Shown in pieces: positions 36,047-46,658 of a stretch of 64,000 nucleotides of DNA. Each line of letters starts with the position of its first letter. Within the stretch, counting starts at the first letter, position 1. The stretch covers positions 9,503,501 to 9,567,500 of the forward strand of contig JAFEKX020000001.1 in NCBI GenBank assembly GCA_016893485.2, read 5' to 3'. The notes beneath the pieces were generated by a model, which saw nothing but the letters and a program-made list of their open reading frames with translations, did no database searches and was not told where the DNA came from. Source of the stretch: Streptomyces sp. P3 (GTDB lineage: Bacteria > Actinomycetota > Actinomycetes > Streptomycetales > Streptomycetaceae). A program made the position numbers and the translations under genes.

Positions 36047-36204
36047 ATCGGACACGAGCGTAGGGCGCGACGCGCACCCGAGGAACCTTCTCCGGGCGGC
36101 TCCATCCGGTGCGATCCGGTGCCATCCGGCTCTATCCAGCGATAGAGAGGCCGGTCCTGCCGACGGCCGATGACCCGGCCGGCGCCCGCGGACAGGCTGT
36201 AGCC

Positions 36205-37240
36205 ATGACGAATCCACTGTGCGCCGAGCAACTCCCGTACCACCGGCTGGCCTGGCCTCCGCCCGTCACCGCTGGTGGCGGCCACTGGCCGGAACCCTGT
36301 TCATAGTCGGGGGTGGCTGCTGGCACTGATCCTGCTGGACTCCGCCGCCAGCGGCTGGGGCACCCACCAGGGCTACCCCAAGGATCACGACGGCTTCGTC
36401 GAGTTCGGCCCGGTCACCGGCACCGCCCTGGACCTGCTCTACATCGTGGTAGCCATCCCGTTGGTCCTGCTGGCCGTGCGGTGGATCGGCCGCCGCCCGG
36501 TCGGCACGGTGTCGTCGGTCACCGGACGGCTGCGAGTGCGCTGGCTGGGGCTGTGCCTGCTCGTTGCGCTGCCCGTCTTCGCCGTGCTGAACACCGCCGC
36601 CTTCCTGGTGCCCGCCGACGACACTCCTGCCCCCGGATGGGCCGGCTGGCACGTCTTCCTGCCTGCGCTGGCCATGCTGCTGGTACTGGTCCCGCTAGAA
36701 GGCCGCCGCCGAGGAGTACGTCTTCCGCGGCTGGCTGACGCAGGCGATCGGCGGCTTCTTCCGGTCTCCCCGGATCGCGGTCGTGCCGCAGGCGGTCCTG
36801 TTCGCCGCGGCGCACGGCTGGGGCACCCGTGGGGCTTCGCCGACCTGGTCGTCTTCGGTCTGGCGGCCGGCTGGCTGACGGTGCGGACCGGCGGCCTGGA
36901 GGCGGCCATCGGCCTGCACGTGATCAACAACCTCATCGCCTTCTGCCTTGGAGCCGCCGTCGTCGACGGCCTGAAGACCGACGAGACGGCCGCCGATGCC
37001 CCCTGGCAATGGGTGGCGATCGACATAGCGGCGATCGCGGCGTACGCGGCGGTCGTGCTGTGGTTCGCCGCCCGCCGCCGTCACCCCCTCGCCCGCACCG
37101 CCGCCACCCCGGCTCCCCTGTCGACGGCCCCGCTGCTCCCGCAGTACACGCCGCCCAATCCGTCCCCGGCGCCCGTGCCCCCGTCCCCGCACACCGCTCC
37201 CGCTGTCTCCATCCCCGCCTCTCCCAGCCGAAGCCACTGA
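36205..37240 (+). CDS. CPBP family intramembrane metalloprotease, frameshifted
   Basis: A polytopic membrane protease of the CAAX/Abi group. ATG 36205 gives MTNPLCAEQLPYHRLA. Frame changes near 36250 and 36312 lead into GWLLALILLDSAASGWG. Two further changes near 36698 and 36825 bracket the active-site part, EEYVFRGWLTQAIGGFFRSP, with the EExxxR motif, and LFAAAHGWGT with the second metal-binding His. The third motif is GLHVINNLIAFCLGA. A Pro-rich cytoplasmic tail ends the protein. A small membrane gene follows six bases later. Members process peptides or confer bacteriocin self-immunity. Confidence 0.75.
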
Positions 37241-37245
37241 CCGCC

Positions 37246-37536
37246 ATGGACATCACCACACTCGTCATCGTCCTGAGTACGCTCGTGACCCTGGCAGGCG
37301 CCGTGCTCACCGCGGGCAACGAGCCCGCACTGTGGACATGGCCGGTCGCCGGCCTGGTCGCCCTCCTGGTGAGCGGCGTGCTCCTCGACCTGCCGCTGCT
37401 GGCCTCCGCCGTCGGGGGCAACGCCATCGCCGCGTGGTGCTTCCGGCTCGCCGTGGTATCTACGGTCAGCGCGGTACTGAGTCTCCTGACCCATCGTGGC
37501 AGCCAAGCGAACCAGTCCGACGACGCCTCCGGATGA
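37246..37536 (+). CDS. small three-segment membrane protein
   Basis: Ninety-six residues from ATG 37246, five bases after the stop of the CPBP gene, so probably one operon. Three hydrophobic stretches are seen: TTLVIVLSTLVTLAGAVLTA, TWPVAGLVALLVSGVLLDLP and CFRLAVVSTVSAVLSLLTH, with a short polar tail. No family is recognised; it may be a partner or substrate of the protease. Confidence 0.65.
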   Translation: MDITTLVIVLSTLVTLAGAVLTAGNEPALWTWPVAGLVALLVSGVLLDLPLLASAVGGNAIAAWCFRLAVVSTVSAVLSLLTHRGSQANQSDDASG

Positions 37537-37978
37537 CACCCGCCGGAAGCCGACCTCGCGGACATTCCATGAGTGGTTCTCAGCACGAGGCCCTGTCGGC
37601 GGGCCGGGTCCCGAGTTCGTGTTCGACAGGAAGACGCCCGGCTTCCCTCACTGTTCCAGTCGTGGGAGGGCGGGCCGTTCGCCCGGTGAGGGCCGGTCTG
37701 GTGAGAGGGGAAGGAAAAGGGTGCGCGCCGCTGCGGGCCCACCCGCCCACGTCCTTCGACGATGCGTACGGCGCGGGAACGGTACGGCTTCCCCTCCGGG
37801 GCGGGCCCCAGAGTCGCCTTTGCGCCGGACCCGCGCCGACGAACCCGCGGCCGGACCGGACCAGGTTTCAGCCCGCGCCGTTGCCCGAAAGTATGAAACT
37901 CCTGATGGAACGGCGTGTCTCGAGCGCTGGGCCCGGCACGCTTCGATTCCCGGAGGCACACCGAGATCAGGGGTCGAT
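37537..37978. other. intergenic region
   Basis: About 440 bases with no supportable gene. Long open frames here are shadows with no ribosome site. Confidence 0.4.
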
Positions 37979-39880
37979 GTGGAACGGCGGCAGGAGCGGA
38001 GCCCGTTACGCCACCGCACGAGGTATCTGTTCGACAGGACACTCGCGCGCAGCACAGGCACCCTGCTGTGCTGGCTGGCCCTGTGCTGCCTGGCGATCGT
38101 CGTGCCCGTGAGCACCCTGCTGGTGTGGACGGACCCGGACGCACCGCACTCGCTGTCCGGTCGGCTCACCCAGGTGTGGCGCACCAGCGCGGAGACCCTG
38201 CGACTGGGCGTGGCCACCGGCGCGCCGCTGCGGATGCTGCTGTCCGTACTGCTCGGCCTGATCGCCCTGCTGTGTGTGTCGACGGTCGTCGGAGTCGTCA
38301 CCACGGGCCTCGGCGACCGGCTCGCGGAGCTGCGCCGTGGACGCTCCCGGGTCGTGGAACGCGGACACACCGTCGTACTCGGCTGGTCGGACCAGGTGTT
38401 CACCGTGGTCGAAGAGCTGATCGCCGCCCGCGCCGCAGGCGACCGGCAGGTGATCACCGTGCTCGCGGACCGGGACCCGGCCGCCATGGAACGAGCGCTG
38501 ACAGCGGCCCTGGGGGTCACCGACGGCGTGCGGCTGGAGTGCCGCACCGGAGTGCCGTCCGACCCCGACACCCTGCGGCTGGTCAGCCCGGGCGCGGCCC
38601 GAGCGGTGGTGGTGCTGCCCGCCGAGGGCCCCGACGGCGACCTGAGGGTCGTACGGATCCTGCTGGCGTTGCGAACGGTGCTCGGCGCGGAAGGCGGCCC
38701 GCGCGTGGTGGCCGCCGTACACGACGGACGCCGTGTCCCGGCCGCGCGACTCGCTGTGGGGAGCGCGTGGCACCGTTCTCGGGACCGACCAGTCAACCGC
38801 GCGGCTGCTCGTGCAGTGCGCACGGAATCCCAGGATGTCGACGGTGCTCCGGGACCTCCTGGACTTCTCCGGAGCCGAGTTCCACATCGTCGAGCTCCCG
38901 CAGGCGACGGGACTGTCCTTCGCAGAGGTGGCGCTGCGCCTGGAGACGTCCAGTGCCGTGGGGATTCTGCGGGCCGACGGCCGCCCGCTGCTCACCCCGC
39001 CGGCGGGGACCGTGCTGGAGGCGGGGACCGGCTGGTGACCGTCGCCCACGACGACGGCCCCCGCGTCTCAGCGCGCACCGCGCACCGGTCGACCCCACGG
39101 CGCTGGCTCGCCCTCTGCCACGGCCCGAACGCCCTTGCCGGCTCCTGCTGTTGGGCTGGAACCGGCGCGCCCCGCTGATCGTCGACACCCTGCGCCGCAC
39201 CGCCCGACCGGACTCCACGCTCGACCTGATCACCGGCCTCGCAGCACCCGGCGTCCCACAGCGCACGGACTCCTCACCTCTACGGCTCACCCACCACCCC
39301 GGTGACCCGTCCGCCCCCGAAACCCTCACCGGCCTCGACCTCTCCGCCTACGACTGTGTCCTCGTCCTGGGCGCCGACCAGCAAGCGGCCAAGGACGGCG
39401 AACGAGCCGACGACCGGACGCTGTTGGCCATGCTGACCCTGCGCTCCTTGGAGGAGGAGACATCCCGGGTGCTCCCCGTGGTGGCCGAGATGGGCGACCA
39501 TCGCAGCCGTACACTCGCCCCGCTCGGCCCGGCCGGTGACGTCGTCGTCGCGGGAGAACTCACCGCCCTGCTGATGGCCCAGATCGTCCACACTCCCGAA
39601 CTGGCCGCCGTGTTCGAGGAGATCTTCGCCGTACGCGGTGGAGCGCTCGCTCTGCGCCCAGCCGCCCACTACGTTCGGCCCGGCCGCGAGGCGTCCTTCG
39701 CCACGGTCGTCGCGGCGGCGATACGGAACGACGAGCACGCGATCGGCTACCGACCGCACGTCCCGCGCCCGCCCGCTCCCACGGCACCGTCCACCTGTGC
39801 CCCGGCAAGTCCGAACGGCGCGTGTGGAACGCCGAGGACGAGGTCCTGGTCCTGACACCGGGGCACAGCGAGCCCGCCCC
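37979..39880 (+). CDS. CASTOR/POLLUX-type ion channel (RCK/TrkA-N domains), frameshifted
   Basis: About 640 residues. From GTG 37979, RRQERSPLRHRTRYLFDRTL leads to two membrane segments (LLCWLALCCLAIVVPVSTLL, LLSVLLGLIALLCVSTVVGV) with a pore-like stretch between them. GLGDRLAELRRGRSRVVERG, HTVVLGWSDQVFTVVEELI and VITVLADRD begin the first RCK domain. After frame changes near 38745, 39035 and 39140 the second RCK domain reads RLLLLGWNRRAPLIVDTLRR, YDCVLVLGADQQAAKDGERA and VVAEMGDHRSRTLA. A last change near 39810 gives the end, VWNAEDEVLVL. Such proteins are putative bacterial relatives of plant symbiosis channels. Confidence 0.75.
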
Positions 39881-40039
39881 CACCAACCTGGCCCGACTTC
39901 ACCTGCCCGCCATGCGCCCCGGACCTGGGGAGCACGCCGAACCCCCGCGGCCGGACTCGCCGCCGACCACACCGGGAGCCGACATCTCTCCTGAGCGTCC
40001 GCCGCCGCTGCCGTCCCGGACCGGCGGCACCTCCGGCGG

Positions 40040-40522
40040 ATGCTCGGCACAGCAGTGCCGATCGGGGCCGACTGCTGTTCCAGCACCCGCAGTTCAGCAG
40101 TCGTCGACACGGCCGCCGCACTCGTCTGGGCGTCCAGGCCGTTGAAGACCCGGCGCAGCTGTGACTTCACGGTGGTCTCGCCCAGGAGCAGCGCGCGGGC
40201 TGTGTCGAAGTCGGTACGCCCCTCGGCGAGCTGCCGCAGGATGTGCCGTTCACGCTCGGAGAAGGAGGGCGGGGGTGCGCATCTGTTGTACGACGTGGTC
40301 CGTGACGGGTTCGGACAGGATGGTTCGGCCCGAGGTGGCGGTTCTGATCGCCTCGTACAGGACTTGTGGTCTGTCCGCGGTCAGTAGATGGCCGGTGGTG
40401 TCGGCCTTGAGGGCGGGCGTGATGTCGGCATCGGTGTCGAACATCGTGAGCACCGGCACGCGGGGCGTGGGCATGGACGGATCGGCTGCCGCCCGGTTCA
40501 GGAGCTGCCGGGTGGGACGCAA
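40040..40522 (-). pseudogene. NarL-type response regulator, C-terminal remnant
   Basis: The minus strand reads PRVPVLTMFDTDADITPALK, DTTGHLLTADRPQVLYEAIR and LSEPVTDHVVQQM. After a frame change near 40265 it reads FSERERHILRQLAEGRTDFD and ETTVKSQLRRVFNGLDAQTS. This is the second half of a receiver plus the LuxR HTH. The phospho-acceptor Asp region is missing, and the usual AGATGYLLK has become ADTTGHLLT. It ends against the channel gene and is not expected to work. Confidence 0.6.
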
Positions 40523-40524
40523 CG

Positions 40525-40969
40525 CAGTGGTGGTCGCGGTAGGCGGCCGAGCAAGGGGACGACAGCACGGGCGAAGGTGCTGAGCGCGTGCTGTTGGCTC
40601 CCTGGTCTGCCGTGCGACCCGGCGTGCACGGTGGTCTTGCCCGTGGCGTCACGTGGGCGGGTGGTGCCAGGCATGAGTGCGCGTACTCACATACCCGCGA
40701 GGTCGAGGCGGTTCGGCCCACCAGGTGACCCTGTACCAGAGCGCTCGGGGTCCCGCGGGGCGGAGTAGACCGGTCGTCAGAGGGGGATGGGGAAGGCGTC
40801 GTTGAGGCCGGGCGTATGACGGGTCCTCACCTTCGCTCGCCGCCTCTGCCTTTCCTCCGTAGGATTCCCCGGGCCGCCGGACGACAACTCGCCCACCAGG
40901 GACCGGTGTTGTCGTCCTCGTACCTCGAATGAGCCCCTACGGCTTCACCGGATCTCGAAGGAGCGTGAC
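40525..40969. other. intergenic region
   Basis: About 445 bases with no gene I can support. It contains the AAGGAG ribosome site of the serine hydrolase at its right end. Confidence 0.45.
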
Positions 40970-42221
40970 GTGCGAGTGAACGCGCGTGTCCGACGGCGCC
41001 CGCACCTCACGGGGCTTCGCGCAGGAGCAGCAGTTGCGGTGTCCGCGGCCCTGATCGTGCCGCTCGCCGCGTCCCCGTCGAGTGCGGACTCGATCCGGAG
41101 GAGTGCGGTGGTCCGACAGGACGCCACCTCTGCGACGGACGCTCATCTGCGGGATCTGGTACGGAAGTTGGTGGCGGCAGGAGTGCCGGGGTGATCGTGC
41201 GGGTGGATGACGGCCACGGCAGGCCCATCGAGATCTCCGAGCAGGCGGCTTGGACGCGGAAGGACCATCGACTGCGGGCGGACGACGAGGTGCGCGAGGC
41301 GTCCAGCACCAAGACGATGATGGCCACCCTCGTGCTGCAACTGGTCGCCGAGCACAGACTCGCCCTCACCGACTCGGTCGAGAAGTGGCTGCCCGGCCAG
41401 GTGCGCAACGGCCAAGCGATCACCCTGCGCATGCTGCTCAACCACACCAGCGGATTGTTCGACTACACCGACGACCCCGCCCTCGCACCGGCCCTCACCG
41501 GGCGGGACCCGCACGTATGGACGTCGGCGGAAATCCTGAGACTGGTGAGCGGACACCCGGCACTGTTCGAGCCCGGCAGCGAGTGGTCGTACAGCAACAC
41601 CAACTACATAGCGATCGGCGCTGTGTTGGAGAAGGCCACCGGCAAGAGCCTCGCGACGCTGGTGCGGGACCGGATCGCCGCGCCCCTGGGGCTTCGGCAC
41701 ACCTTCTACGCCACCGGCTCCGCCTGGCGCGAGCGCCATGCGCACGGCTATGAACCCGACGCCGCCCACATGCCGCCGGACGTCCCCGAGGAGTTCAGGA
41801 CCTACGCCGGACCCCAGCACGACGACCACGTGGACGTCACCGGCGACTACGTCACGGCCGACGGAGCGGACGCCGCGATCGTGTCCACCGCCGGTGACTG
41901 GTCCCGTTTCTACGGTGCGTTGATGTCGGGCCGCCTGCTGCCCGCGGCCCAACTGGCCCAGATGCGCACCACCGTGCCCGAGGACGGGCCGGGGACCCGC
42001 AGGAACTCGGCTACGGGTTGGGCATCGAGACGGCGAAGACCGACTGCGGCACGGTCTGGGACCACGTCGGCATCGTCCCGGGCTATGCGACCTACAACGT
42101 CACCGACTCCACGGGCCGTCGCACGGCCGCCTTCTTCTTTGCCACGTCCACGCTCACCAAGGAGGGGCACCAGGCCGGCGCGGCCCTCATGGACGCGGTC
42201 AACTGCGCCATTTTCGACTGA
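40970..42221 (+). CDS. exported serine hydrolase (class C beta-lactamase / DD-peptidase fold), frameshifted
   Basis: About 415 residues. GTG 40970 has AAGGAG upstream. The signal runs GLRAGAAVAVSAALIVPLAA through SSA. A frame change in the G4 run near 41190 leads to GVIVRVDDGHGRPIEIS. Catalytic motifs are SxxK in REASSTKTMMATLV, YxN in EWSYSNTNYIAIG, and HxG in WDHVGIVPGYATYN after a second change near 42000. Other hallmarks are TLRMLLNHTSGLFDY and PLGLRHTFYATG. It probably acts as a D-alanyl-D-alanine carboxypeptidase or esterase outside the cell. No neighbour shares its function. Confidence 0.82.
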
Positions 42222-42459
42222 GCCGCTACACGCTGTCTCAGGGGCCGGCGCCGGATCGAGCGGACCGGCATCACCTGGGGGCGCACGTTCCGCGAAGGCG
42301 CCCAGCAACTCACGCGCTCGGCCTGGGGTTGCACCCAGGCTGGAGCCTGAAGTGGGCTGCTGGACGGACGCGACCCCGTGAACTCCGTGGATCTCTCCCG
42401 TGCGCAACCCTGGTGGGTCTCCGTGCGGACGGCGGGGCGCCGCGCTTTCCCGGCTGGCG

Positions 42460-42495
42460 CCCGGCCCCCGTCAGGTGCCCGGCCCCCGTCAGGTG
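42460..42495. repeat. 18-bp tandem duplication at the end of the GH4 gene
   Basis: CCCGGCCCCCGTCAGGTG occurs twice without a gap (42460-42477, 42478-42495). The second copy contains the GH4 stop codon, so the duplication repeats the stop region. Confidence 0.85.
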
Positions 42496-43801
42496 CCGAG
42501 GCGGACGCGCAGTCCCGGCTGGAGCAGGTCGCCGTGGGCGGTGACCATGTCGTCGCACAGGCGCCAGATGTCCTCGACGGGCAGGGTCGCGGCGGTGGCC
42601 GGGTCGGTCATCGCCGCGTGCCTGATGTGTCTCGGTTCGTCTTCGAGGGCCGCCCGCACCACCAGGTCGTTCGCGCTCAGGTAGGTGCGGTTGAGCGCCG
42701 CGAGCTGGGGCGGGAGGGCGCCGACGCGGGTGGGCTGGACGCCCAGCGAGTCCACCAGACACGGCACTTCGACCACGCCGTGTGCGGGGAGGTTGTCGAT
42801 CAGGCCGCGGTTGGGGACGTTGCCGTAGATCGTGCGCGGGGTGCCGGTGACCATGCTGTGGATGATCTGCGGCGCGTACTCCATCGTGCCCTCGACGGTG
42901 ATCGGGGGCGCCCGCGGCCAGCGTGTCGCGGGTCCTCTCGTACTCGGCCGTGTTCTCGTCGACGATCTTGAGGTACTCGCCGACGGGCAGCCGCAGCCGC
43001 TCGATCTCGCTCGTGTGGTGCAGGTACCAGGGGACGTACTCGGAGGAGTGTTCGCTGGTCTCGGTCGGGTAGTGGCCGAGCCTGCGGTACATGTCGACGC
43101 GGACCCGGCGGCGCAACTGCTCGTCCCCGGCGATCAGTTCGTCGAGCCTCGGGTAGAGGTCCTGCCCCTCGTGCTCGAAGCGCAGTACCCACGCCTGGTG
43201 GTTGACACCGGCCGCGTGTGGTAACTGACCTCCTCGTAGGGCACCTTGACCAGGTCGGCGAGATCGCGCATGGTCCAGTAGACCGAGTGGCACAGTCCCA
43301 CCACCCGGGTCAGGCCGGTGGCCTCGGTGAGGTACTGGACGTTCATGGCCATGGGGTTGGTGTAGTTGAGCAGCCACGCCTCGGGGCAGAGTTCGGCGAT
43401 GTCGCGGCCCAGTTCCCGGAGGAAGGGGAAGGTGCGCAGGGCGCGGAAGATGCCGCCGATGCCGAGGGTGTCGCCGATGGTCTGGCGTACGCCGTAGCGA
43501 GCGGGTATCTCGAAGTCGGTGCGGGTGGCCTGCACCATGCCGATCTGCACGATGTTGATGACGTAGTCGGCGTCGGCCAGGGCCTCGCGGCGGTCGGCGT
43601 GGGCGGTGAGCGTGGGGGCGGCGCCGAGGGTGTCGGCGATGCGGAGGGCGGCGGCGTGCGCGGTGGCCAGGCGTTCGGCGTCGATGTCGTGGAGCGCGAT
43701 GTGCGCGGACCTCAGTTCGTCGAAGGCGAGGAGATCCGCGAGCAGACCCTGGGTGAAGACGACGCTGCCGGCGCCGACGAAGACGATCTTTGGGGTGGTC
43801 A
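42489..43801 (-). CDS. GH4 family alpha-galactosidase/6-phospho-glycosidase type enzyme, frameshifted
   Basis: About 440 residues, cytoplasmic, NAD+ and Mn2+ dependent by family. TPKIVFVGAGSVVFTQGLLA is the Rossmann loop, then DYVINIVQIGM, GIGGIFRALRTFPFLRELGR, LLNYTNPMAMN and VVGLCHSVYWTM; NxxNP and CHS carry metal and catalytic residues. After a change near 43215 it reads AGVNHQAWVLRFEHEGQDLY. After another near 42905 it reads GNVPNRGLIDNLPAHGVVEV. The lack of a phosphate-type signature and the ABC importer favour a non-phosphorylated alpha-galactoside or alpha-galactosaminide. The ATG overlaps the stop of the kinase gene by four bases. Confidence 0.82.
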
Positions 43802-44775
43802 TACGGGGGTTTCCTCGGTCTCGGTAAGGCGGGTGAGTGCTTCGTCCCAGGTGGGCTGGGCGGCGGTGCCGCCGGGGGCGCGGGTGGACAGGGCGCCGCA
43901 GACCGCGGCGAGGCGCAGCGCGTCGGCCAGGGGCATGCCGTTCAGCAGTCCGGCGATGAACCCGGCGTCGAAACTGTCGCCCGCGCCGACGGCGTCGACC
44001 GGCTCGACGTGTATGCCCCGGGTGGTGAGGAGGCGTTCGCCGTCGTGGCACAGCGCGCCGTCGGCGCCGTTCTTGACGACGGTGACCGGTCCCAGGGCGG
44101 CGAGCCGGGCGGCGGCCTCGGCCGGGTCCGTGACGTCGGCCGGGCCTGCGATGCCGGTGGGCGCGGCGAGTTGCCGGGCCTCGGCGGCGTTGGGCAGGAG
44201 GAAGTCGGTGTGGGCCAGGACGGCGGTGAGACCGGCGGGTTCCCAGCGGCCCGTCGGATCGTCGTTGGTGTCGACGGACGTGGTGGCACCGTGCCGGCGT
44301 GCGGTGCGCAGGAGGTCCGGGAGCGCGGCGGCGAGGTGCGGCATCAGGAAGTAGGAGGCGGAGTGGACGTGCCGGGCGGCGGCCGACAGGGCGGGGGCAC
44401 GTCGTCGGCGGTGGTCGCGGCCAGGGTGCCGGACGCGGTGAGGATGGCCCGGTCGTCGCCCCGGGTGAGGACGACGGTCAGTGGGGTGGGCCGGTGGGGG
44501 TCCAGCGTCAGCGCCTCGGTGTCGACGCCGTGGGCGTCGAGACGGTCGCGCATGTAACGGCCGGCGTCGTCGTCGCCCACCCGGCCGGCGAACGCGACGC
44601 GCAGGCCGAGTCGTGCGGCACCGCAGGCGACGATCGCGCCGGAGCCCCCGACCGTGAGGGTGCCCGAGGGCACCAGTTGTTCACGCTGGCCGAAGGCGAG
44701 CGGGGTGTCGAGGGGGCCGATGACGACGTCCGGGTTGGCGTCGCCGATGACGAGCAGGTCGAAGGCGTGCGGCAT
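43799..44775 (-). CDS. PfkB family sugar kinase, candidate amino-sugar kinase, one frameshift
   Basis: A ribokinase-like enzyme of about 325 residues. The N-terminus reads HAFDLLVIGDANPDVVIGPL and LTVGGSGAIVACGAARLG (substrate loop); after a frame change near 44398 it continues ASYFLMPHLAAALPDLLR and TVVKNGADGALCHDGERLL. The catalytic motif VDAVGAGDSFDAGFIAGLLN holds the general-base Asp. It lies between the importer genes and the GH4 gene and overlaps the latter. An ABC importer delivers unphosphorylated sugar, so a kinase giving the 6-phosphate for the SIS isomerase is needed; this is the best candidate (inference). Confidence 0.8.
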
Positions 44776-44822
44776 TGCGGAGGTTCCTGCCTGAGTGGTG
44801 TGGGGCGGAGAGGCCGGCGGGC

Positions 44823-45715
44823 TCAGCCCTTGAGCCCGGTGGAGGTGACGGACTGGATGAACGCCTTCTGGGCGGCGAGGAAGGCGATCAGGACGGGCAG
44901 CACGGTGATGACGTTCCCGGCCATCACGGCGGCCCACTGGGTGTGGTGCTGTCCCTGGAAGGTCGTCAGGCCCAGCTGGAGTGTGTACTGGGTGTCGTGG
45001 TTGATGGCGATCAGGGGCCAGGTGAGGTCGTTCCAGGTGCTCAGGAAGGTGAGGACGGCGACGGTGCTGAGGGCGGGCCGGGACAGCGGGAGCACGATCT
45101 GCCACAGGACGCGCAGCCGTGAACAGCCGTCGATCCAGGCCGCCTCCTCCAGTTCGCGGGGCAGGGAGAGGAAGAACTGCCGGAGCAGGAACACCGAGAA
45201 CAGGGTGACCAGGGACGGCACGATCAGCGCGCCGAGGGTGTCGATGAGGCCGAACTGCTTCATCACCAGGAAGGTGGGGATCATGGTCAGCTGGAACGGG
45301 ATCGCCATCGTCGCCAGCATCAGGCCCAGCAGCAGCCGTGAGCCTGCGAACCGCATCCGGGCGAAGGCGTAGCCGCCGAGGGTGCCGAAGACCAGGTTCG
45401 CGGTGACGGTGACCAGGCTGACGATGAAGGAGTTGGCGAACCAGCGCGGGAACATGGCGTTGCCCAGCACATATCGGTAGCCGCCCAGGTCGATATGAGA
45501 GGGCCACAGTGCGGGCGGGAAGCGGTTGATCTCGGCGTTGCTCATCACCGAGCTGAGGACCAGCCAGATCAGTGGCACCGCGAAGAGCAGGGCGGACGGC
45601 GCGAGCAGCAGGTGCCAGGGCTGAACGGCAGCCGGGTCCGGCGGCGCCGCGAGTCGGGGCGTGCTGTGGGCGATGCCGTGTGCGCGGCCTCGGGCGGTGC
45701 GGAGAGGGCGGTCAT
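44823..45715 (-). CDS. carbohydrate ABC transporter permease (MalG type), one frameshift
   Basis: About 297 residues. MTALSAPPEAAHTASPTARP is a cytoplasmic leader. After a change near 45625 it reads PLIWLVLSSVMSN, then NSFIVSLVTVTANLVFGTLG and GYAFARMRFAG. The EAA loop is in EEAAWIDGCSRLRVLWQIVL, and the end is KAFIQSVTSTGLKG, the usual MalG-family end. Its ATG overlaps the stop of the upstream permease (ATGA). Six membrane segments are expected. No ATPase gene is in the locus, so the shared Streptomyces ATPase MsiK would be required. Confidence 0.87.
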
Positions 45716-46647
45716 GCGGAGGCTCCCTGGAGGCGGCGGCGGGCGACCTGGAAGATCAGGCCGATGACGCCCAGGGCGATGGCCAGGACGTAGGCGGAGG
45801 CGGCTCCGTAACCGGCGGTGGCGTTCTTGAAGGCCTGTTCCCAGATGAAGTAGACGATCACCGTGGTGGAGCCGAGCGGGCCGCCCTTGGTGGTGACGTA
45901 GACGAGGTCGAAGGTCTGGAGCGACTCGATGGTCTGCCACAGGAGGAGGAACACCGTCACGGGCCGCAGCGCGGGAAGGGTGACGTGACGCAGCAGGCGG
46001 CGGCGGTCGGCGCCGTCCAGGCGGGCCGCCTCGATCAGTGAGACGGGTACGTCCTGGAGCGCGGCGAGGTAGATGACCAGGCAGAATCCGGTGCCGCTCC
46101 ACAGGCTGACGGCGACCAGCACGGGCAGCGCCTGGGAGGGTCGGTGAGGAAGCCCTGGGAGGGATGCCGAAGCGGTGGAGCACGGCGTTGGCGGCGCCGA
46201 ACTCGGGGTCGAGGATGAAGGAGAACAGCACGCCCTGCGCGGTCGCGGAGACCACGAACGGGACGAAGAACAGGGTGCGGTACAGGCCCACGAAGCGGAT
46301 GCGCCGGTTGAGGGCGAGAGCGAGGGCGAGGCCGATCACCATGGACGCCGGCACGTACAGCGCGGTGTACAGCAGGGTGTTGCGCAGGGCCTGGCTGAAG
46401 TGCGGGTCCTGGGCCAGGGCGCGGTAGTTGTCCAGGCCGACCCATCGGCTGGGGTGACCAGGTCGTCTGCCTGGAAGGACAGCAGCAGCGACCAGATGAT
46501 CGGTACGACGCTCAGCCCGAGGATGATGAGGATGGCGGGCGAGACGAACGACCAGGCCATGGTGGTCTCGCCGGCGCGTCTGCGGCGCAGGGCACGGCGG
46601 TTGTCCGGGGGCCGGGACACGGTGATCGGGGTGGGCAGTCGCGACAT
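45712..46647 (-). CDS. carbohydrate ABC transporter permease (MalF type), frameshifted
   Basis: About 310 residues. MSRLPTPITVSRPPDNRRAL is followed by AWSFVSPAILIILGLSVVPI. Frame changes near 46450 and 46130 flank NTLLYTALYVPASMVIGLAL and FFVPFVVSATAQGVLFSFIL. The EAA loop is VSLIEAARLDGADRRRLLRH, and TFDLVYVTTKGGPLGSTTVI is typical of sugar permeases. It pairs with the MalG-type permease, with overlapping genes. The binding-protein gene lies 12 bases upstream. Confidence 0.87.
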
Positions 46648-46658
46648 GTCGGGGCTCC

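Noticed and set aside
34505..36145. A 546-codon plus-strand frame opposite the histidine kinases
   Set aside because: Low-complexity antisense; the minus strand carries kinase motifs.
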